Part shown: positions 59,653-64,000 of the stretch, one piece after another | Numbering within the stretch: the stretch's first letter is position 1 | Layout: each line of letters opens with the position of its first letter | Source of the DNA: Luidia sarsii | Lineage: Eukaryota > Echinodermata > Asteroidea > Paxillosida > Luidiidae | Assembly: GCA_949987565.1 (NCBI GenBank) | Contig: OX465103.1 | Span: 25,589,587-25,653,586 of the forward strand | DNA length: 64,000 nucleotides | Direction: 5' to 3' | Notes under the pieces: model-generated | The model's input: only the letters and a program-made list of their open reading frames with translations | Told to the model about the DNA's origin: nothing | Databases searched by the model: none | Made by a program: the position numbers and the translations under genes

Positions 59653-59724
59653 CTGACCAGATAGGACTGAATCAACGACATTCAGGGTGGACCCAACCGC
59701 CATAGAAGCGCAGTCAAAGGTACT
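59653..59724 (-). CDS. HDAC6-like: class II histone deacetylase exon (STFDCA segment)
   Basis: Minus strand, acceptor ctgtag/AGT, donor CAG/gtgagc, phase 0 at both ends, 24 codons: STFDCASMAVGSTLNVVDSV then LSGQ. It corresponds to the xxSxxCAxLAxGxxLxxVDAVLxG helix of HDAC catalytic domains, between the YNSIYLH and NGxAxVR segments. The match to class IIb members is the closest I recognise. Confidence 0.88.
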
Positions 59725-60189
59725 CTACAGAGAAGATGAAAGTAGGCAAAGGCATGACCAAATAAAAACAAAAAAAGAAAAATTCAAAAAATTATGCATT
59801 GTATACAAAATTTGATGCTTTAATGTTTAAAATTGTTCCATTCTTTCTCTTGTTCAAAACACGAGGGTATTTTTTTTTATTCATTAAAAAAAAAATCCTG
59901 TTGATTTTTCCTTTTGAATATTCTACTTACAAACAAATGTGATTTTTAACATTTGCTTTTGTTTATTTGCTGTCATTTAATCAAATGACTTATTTGCACA
60001 TGGATTAGAGATATTACATGTATATCTATGTTTAATTATCCTATTCCTGTAATTGGTGGTCCATCCGCTGCTGCATGTGGTAAATAAACTGTCAAAAAGG
60101 GAGAGCTAAATGATACATGTAAGTTGACTACAGCAAATCCTCAGTGAATTTCATTCTCACCAGCACAAAACCAAAATCATGTGAGTGAA

Positions 60190-60415
60190 CGCGGCACCCA
60201 TTGCTATGCAGGTTCCAATCCACCACGCGACATTGACCAGCTGGGCGGCAGTTGTTGGGGTTCAGACATCTACCCTTGAGAGCAGGCGTTGGCGAGTTGA
60301 ATTTTGCCTGAGCCACTTGCATTGTTTTGTCAGTAAAGCACTGAGCACGTGGTCCTGATATTACTTCAAGTAGGGCAAACCCTCGTTGAATTACATACTC
60401 ACCCATGCAAAAATC
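60190..60415 (+). repeat. tRNA-derived SINE family 2 copy
   Basis: GACCAGCTGGGCGGCAGTTG and GGCGAGTTGAATTTTGCCTG are degraded A and B boxes. GTCAGTAAAGCACTGAGCAC is shared with the copy at 62735-62890. It lies in an HDAC intron. Confidence 0.6.
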
Positions 60416-60689
60416 ATATCATATCAACAACAACGACAGCAAAAAACAACAATACAATAACAGCAGCAGCAGCAGTCACAGCAGCATCATCAGATACCGT
60501 CAAGTCTAGGGTCTAACAGGCTTCTTAGTTCTCGCTGATGGTTTCTTCCATTACTTGTTCTTTCATTCTCTGTTGTCCACTGTGTTTCTGTCTGGTCGAC
60601 GCTTTAGGTGTGTTGGGGTTGCCCTTGGGGCAACTCATAATGTTCACCACTCTTCCAACATCACCTAATTTGTCTCAATTAATAATAAT

Positions 60690-60822
60690 GACTTAGAGTG
60701 ATATACAAAAATCTTGCAAACTGCTTACTGACTAAAATTACCAAAATGCAAATCTCAAAATTTAGTGAGTCGGACGTTTCGATCCTGCTAGGATCAAAAC
60801 GTCAGGCCCACTAAATTTTGAG
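60690..60822. mobile_element. family A fold-back element with perfect 13-bp direct repeat
   Basis: 133 bp. Long arm GTGATATACAAAAATCTTGC...TTTAGTGAGTCGGACG, then TTTCGATCC, a deleted centre, TGCTAGGATCAAAACGTCAG and GCCCACTAAATTTTG. The direct repeat AATTAATAATAAT is at 60677-60689 and 60823-60835. It lies in an HDAC intron about 150 bp from an exon. Confidence 0.82.
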
Positions 60823-60973
60823 AATTAATAATAATAGTAATACTGGTGCTCCCTATGCATAGGAGGGCGTTGATTGGTGGCTAAGGTAACTCTTCAGATA
60901 ACAAGAACAATTCCGTGCCTTGGTTTGAGTTGTGGGTTTGGTGTTTTTCTTCACTGAGAAGTAATTTCCGTAC

Positions 60974-61070
60974 CTGGTGGAGATAGATGGAGTTATAACT
61001 GTCCTGGTGTTTGTAGAGTTCCCGCGAAGTCTTCTCCCGCAGAGCTTGAATCTCCTGAATGTGATGAGCA
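60974..61070 (-). CDS. HDAC6-like: class II histone deacetylase exon (HSAHH...YNSIYLH segment)
   Basis: Minus strand, acceptor gtcag/T, donor CAG/gtacgg, 97 nt, in phase 2 and out phase 0. After completing a Ser codon it reads AHHIQEIQALREKTSRELYK then HQDSYNSIYLHQ. This matches the HSxxHxxxxxxxxxxxxxELxxxxxxYxSIYxxxxS stretch near the start of class IIb HDAC domains. Confidence 0.92.
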
Positions 61071-61261
61071 CTGACGGCACAGGAAAAGAGAGAAAGGGTT
61101 CAAAGAGAAAAGTAAGATGAGTCTACATTGATTAGAGATGTGATATGTGACCACACAGCTATGTGCCAGGAGCTACCCTTGGACTTTCTTAGGTCAAACT
61201 ACAACTTATCGCCGCCATTATCTTGAATCCACGATGACAGTAGGACATGGTGCGATAGCTG

Positions 61262-61420
61262 TCACTGTACAGATTCAAATGCACCACACGACCTCAACCA
61301 GGTAAACTGTCAAGCGGTTTGAGATCTCTGTCTATAGCCAGGCCCTCAGATTGAGGCGCATATGATCCAATGAGTCTGACTTTCGCCGCCATACACGTGT
61401 ATTGGCCAGTAACTTGGTTG
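61262..61420 (+). repeat. tRNA-derived SINE family 2 fragment, degraded
   Basis: CAGATTCAAATGCACCACAC, then GACCTCAACCAGGTAAACTG parallels the GGTTCCAATCCACCACGCGA and GACC-AGCT order at 60205. The rest is diverged. Confidence 0.4.
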
Positions 61421-61540
61421 CTAGAGGCTATAGCTCTCGCCAAGTGAAGAACTCCATTGCTAAAGTCTATTCCATCCCCAGAAGTTCGGCACTCAAACAA
61501 AAGCCACCAGGTCCCAAGGACAATCCCAAGGTTCCCTTAT

Positions 61541-62150
61541 TACTTCCTACCACCCTTCTCTTCCTCCTCTCAGGAAGATAACTAAGGAAAACCCCCATAT
61601 TCTCCACACTTCACATCATCTGGCTGATGCCATTCCAAATTCGCCTGTTTTGGCTTTCAGACGCCCCAGTAACCTGCGTGACTTAATTGTCCGAGCAGAG
61701 GTTCCCCCTTTGGACTCTTCACCTCCCACTAAATTTGGTACATTTAAGTGTACCTCGAAATGCATTGTTTGCAAGACACATGTCAAGGAAATAGACTCTT
61801 TCAATGGACATTCTTCTGGAACTACCCACACGACCTATGGCTCTATCACGTGCACTACCTCAAACATCATACCTCATCTCATGTAGAGTTTGTAATGTTC
61901 AGTATGTTGGCGAGACCAAACACACCCTCAAAAAACGTATCTATGGCCATAGGTCTACAATAAAAACCGGTAAAATGTTGGGTATCACTTCAATCTCCCT
62001 GATCATTCGATATCAGATATGAGTGCACTGGGCATAGAATCCCTTGGTCACCGTAGTAATGCTGTCCGTCTAAGCCGTGAGAAAATGTGGATGAAGCGTC
62101 TTCGGACTTTTCAACCACATTGTCTCAACATCCAGGAGGGTAATGACTAA
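61541..62150 (+). pseudogene. Penelope-like retroelement relic: end of RT and GIY-YIG endonuclease, frameshifted
   Basis: Three plus-strand frames in succession carry the C-terminal part of a PLE protein. About 61640-61875 reads FRRPSNLRDLIVRAEVPPLD, with a Cys-rich CTSKCIVC and ITCTTSNII. About 61880-61975 reads SCRVCNVQYVGETKHTLKKR (the GIY-YIG-like core, here VQYVGET) and IYGHRS. About 61978-62148 reads VGYHFNLPDHSISDM and SREKMWMKRLRTFQPHCLN, ending in a stop. Frameshifts fall near 61866-61880 and near 61978, and the reverse transcriptase proper is absent, so it is a dead 5'-truncated copy. It sits in an HDAC intron. Confidence 0.85.
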
Positions 62151-62425
62151 CATCATGCAGATTTATGATAATCCTTCTTTTGTGTTCACTCCATCACACT
62201 TCTCTCTTTGATTTTTCCCCCTCTTCTCACTAATCCCTACCCTACTCCTTGCCCCTCCCTTTGATCTCACCCTACCAGCTTTACTCTTTGTCCTTTGTTT
62301 CTCATCCGTGTCCTATTCACTCTCTTCCCCCTTCCTTCGTGTACATGTATCTGTGTTGTCCTTGTCACTCTGCCTTTGAGAAAGGTCCTGCTAGGATCGA
62401 AACGTCGAGCCCACTAAATTTTAAT
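62151..62425 (+). repeat. 3' UTR and tail of the PLE relic, with family A core
   Basis: Pyrimidine-rich UTR (TACCCTACTCCTTGCCCCTC) leading to CTTCGTGTACATGTATCTGT, TGTCCTTGTCACTCTGCC, TTTGAGAAAGGTCCTGCTAG and GATCGAAACGTCGAGCCCAC, then TAAATTTTAA. This places the family A repeat core directly at the 3' end of a PLE, and it also matches 13622-13717. Confidence 0.8.
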
Positions 62426-62470
62426 GTCTGCATAAGGTTGGTATCCCGCCCAAGCTGCCTGGATTTTTTT

Positions 62471-62562
62471 TCTCAAAAGTTAGAGGGGCTGACGTTTCGA
62501 TCATAGCAGGACCTTTCTCAAAGGATTTATGGATTGCAGGTCATATTAGTCAGTGAGCAGTT
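62471..62562. repeat. family A2 copy
   Basis: CTCAAAAGTTAGAGGGGCTG, ACGTTTCGATCATAGCAGG, CTTTCTCAAAGG and GTCAGTGAGCAGTTT. It is the same subfamily as 39768-39938, here as a single arm placed right after the PLE tail. Confidence 0.65.
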
Positions 62563-62605
62563 TTTGTCCAATGATTAATTGCAGGGCCAATGGCTCCCCA
62601 CCTAC

Positions 62606-62646
62606 CTGTGGCAATGGTGCAATTCCTCGGTTGTTGCTTTCCGGGA
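62606..62646 (-). CDS. HDAC6-like: class II histone deacetylase 41-nt exon
   Basis: Minus strand, acceptor caccacag/TCC, donor AG/gtaggt, in phase 0 and out phase 2. It encodes SRKATTEELHHCH plus two bases of Ser, joining to the exon at 60974-61070 as ...EELHHCHSAHH. HDACs have a similar xxAtxeELxxxHS segment at this position. It is short, so the call rests on exact phase and motif fit. Confidence 0.85.
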
Positions 62647-62734
62647 CTGTGGTGAATGAAAATGGGCAAAGACAAACAGCTTCAATTGTAGATATGATAT
62701 GACTTTGTGTCGAGGAGAAAGTACTTCAACAGGG

Positions 62735-62890
62735 GTTTGAATCCAACCACATGACCTCGACCAGCTCGGTGGTCCAGTGGTTAAGACGTCTGCACTAGAA
62801 AGCAGGAGTTGTCGGTTCAAATTCTGCCTGAGCTGTTAGTATTTTCTCAGCAGGCAATTGGGCAAAGCACTGAGCAAACAGTGTTTATTT
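62735..62890 (+). repeat. tRNA-derived SINE family 2 copy
   Basis: GCTCGGTGGTCCAGTGGTTA (A box), GTCGGTTCAAATTCTGCCTG (B box) and GGCAAAGCACTGAGCAAAC. It is the best preserved copy of this family here and lies in an HDAC intron. Confidence 0.75.
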
Positions 62891-63351
62891 GCACTTTGGG
62901 TAAATCTTTGGATCTTAATATCTTCACAAATCTCATTGTGTTGGGTGTGTTTGGGAAAGTCAGTAGTGTCTGAGCCTGGTACATCAAGTCTTACGAAGCT
63001 CATCTGCCCTTCTATTTATGTAATTATCTGCACTAGTGATGTCTGGTCCAGCAACCAGCAATTATAACAGCCTTCCGTATCGTAGGCGTTTGAATGAACC
63101 GGAGAATCCAGCCAAGCAAGTGTGAACGTGAACGAAATTTTTGTTGTTGTTCATTGTGAACCATCCTACTGCAGGCATTGTACATGTAAATACTCCTTGT
63201 TTTCATCGTAAATTCATCAAAAAGAAACGATATGGATGAATAACGGTTGGTGGACATTAGACAAATGTTCATTCTTCTTTGCTTTTTTAGTTTCTAGGGT
63301 TAACCCCCCCCCCCACACAAGGGTATTTTCGTATGACACAGGATTGGCTAC

Positions 63352-63439
63352 CTCTAGTCTGTGGCATCGCTCCACAAGTCCCAGCTCTTTGTGCTTGGAG
63401 AAGATCCGTGAGATCCTATCCGGCCTCTCAGGGTGCTGA
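63352..63439 (-). CDS. HDAC6-like: class II histone deacetylase exon (HPERP segment), most 5' exon in the window
   Basis: Minus strand, acceptor tatttcag/T, donor GAG/gtagcc, 88 nt, in phase 2 and out phase 0. After a split codon it reads QHPERPDRISRIFSKHKELG then LVERCHRLE. HPERPxRIxxIxxxLxxxGLxxRC is the entry motif of HDAC catalytic domains. It joins in frame to the 41-nt exon at 62606-62646. The seven exons together give about 208 residues of one domain. The exons encoding the N terminus must lie beyond 64000. Whether the protein has two domains as in HDAC6 cannot be told. Confidence 0.92.
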
Positions 63440-63474
63440 CTGAAATAAGGATCACAGAGGCTGGATAAGATTGG

Positions 63475-63632
63475 ACGGTTTTCATGGTGGAAGCACAATG
63501 TGGACAGTTTGCAGGTGACACCCTGGAAGTCATCTCCCTCCAGATGCAGTGCGGCTCTGAGAAGAGCCGGCAACTCAAAGAGCTGCCGGCTCTTTTCACA
63601 GCCACACTCTGGAAAGAGTAAGTGGTCACTTA
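63475..63632. mobile_element. family B fold-back element, compact
   Basis: CGGTTTTCATGGTGGAAGCA, CAGTTTGCAGGTGACACC, GGCTCTGAGAAGAGCCGGCA and CTCAAAGAG/CTGCCGGCTCTTTTCACAGCC with TGGTCACTT at the end. It lies about 35 bp upstream of the HPERP exon acceptor. Confidence 0.65.
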
Positions 63633-63656
63633 AGTTTCTTCTTTTCTTATTCATCT

Positions 63657-63989
63657 TTAAAGGCCCTAGATACAACATTGGTAAAGGTCAAAAGATTGCC
63701 ACAATTTGTGTGTTAAACCAATAAACATGGTCATCTGAGAAAGAAGAAAAAGGTAAAAAAACGTCACAGTTTTTGCACCATTCTGTAGTGTAAGAAATAG
63801 TTTATGAGTTGCGAGTAATAAACTATTTGTCGATGTTTGAGTGAAGATTTCTAGGGAAGTACAGCATCCCAGACCGCAAGATTTCAACATGAGGATTCTA
63901 TCATGACCATCTACAAACTGTGTAAATTAGAAGGAAATCTGTGGACATCGATGTTTTCCGAACTTCCCAATGTTATATTGGGCCTTTAA
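63657..63989. mobile_element. TTAA-flanked MITE, family AGGCCCTA
   Basis: TTAA-AGGCCCTAGATACAACATTGG at the left and CCCAATGTTATATTGGGCCT-TTAA at the right. The interior matches 44472-44811 (CACAGTTT, TAGTGTAAGAAATAGTTTAT, TACAGCATCCCAGACCG). Confidence 0.78.
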
Positions 63990-64000
63990 ATCTCATGAAA

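Noticed and set aside
60128..60406. 92-codon minus-strand frame within an HDAC intron as a possible extra HDAC exon
   Set aside because: It contains no HDAC motif, the neighbouring exons already join in phase without it, and it overlaps a SINE.

Overview
The window is eukaryotic genomic DNA from a large, intron-rich, repeat-laden animal genome. It carries interrupted genes with GT/AG introns, tRNA-derived SINEs, TTAA-flanked MITEs, a Penelope-like retroelement (PLE) relic, long microsatellites and one 200-N assembly gap at 57154-57353. The gene families, the PLE relic and the very frequent TACATGTA and AGGCCTAC words suggest a marine invertebrate, perhaps an echinoderm-like deuterostome. That placement is an impression and is not proven by anything here.

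Two genes can be built by joining exons. On the + strand is a Shal/Kv4 (KCND-type) voltage-gated potassium channel. Exon 1 (7785-8881) encodes the KChIP-binding N terminus, the T1 domain, S1-S5 and most of the pore loop. Exon 2 (40206-40368) encodes the rest of the selectivity filter and S6. Exon 3 (55994-56083) encodes the start of the cytoplasmic tail. Introns of 31.3 kb and 15.6 kb separate them, and the remaining tail exons were not found. On the - strand is a class II histone deacetylase, most like the class IIb HDAC6/HDAC10 group. Seven consecutive exons between 63439 and 57727 are recognisable, including a 26-nt microexon, and every splice phase joins. Both ends of this gene are missing: the start lies beyond 64000, and the rest of the catalytic domain lies below 57727, in the gap or antisense within the Kv4 locus. 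The two genes therefore converge.

Layout: 1-7616 is non-coding upstream sequence with a SINE, a GC-rich minisatellite (2.2-2.9 kb), a pentanucleotide array (3.8-4.4 kb) and purine-rich repeats. 7785-56083 is the Kv4 locus, whose introns are packed with mobile elements and polypurine/polypyrimidine tracts. 56084-57726 is a pyrimidine tract, the gap and a 146-bp tandem duplication. 57727-64000 is the HDAC locus, with SINEs, MITEs and the PLE relic in its introns.

The most unusual content is a set of small fold-back elements. Family A matches the 3' tail of the PLE relic at 61.5-62.4 kb. Family B begins and ends with a GGTTTGCGGTGACACC-type sequence. Six family A insertions and one family B insertion are bounded by 13-14 bp direct repeats that I could read directly, so the folded-back unit itself appears to be what inserted. 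In both families the inversion point falls at a hammerhead-ribozyme-like core (CUGANGA-like and GAAAC words). No bacterial features, CRISPR arrays, rRNA or intact tRNA genes were seen.
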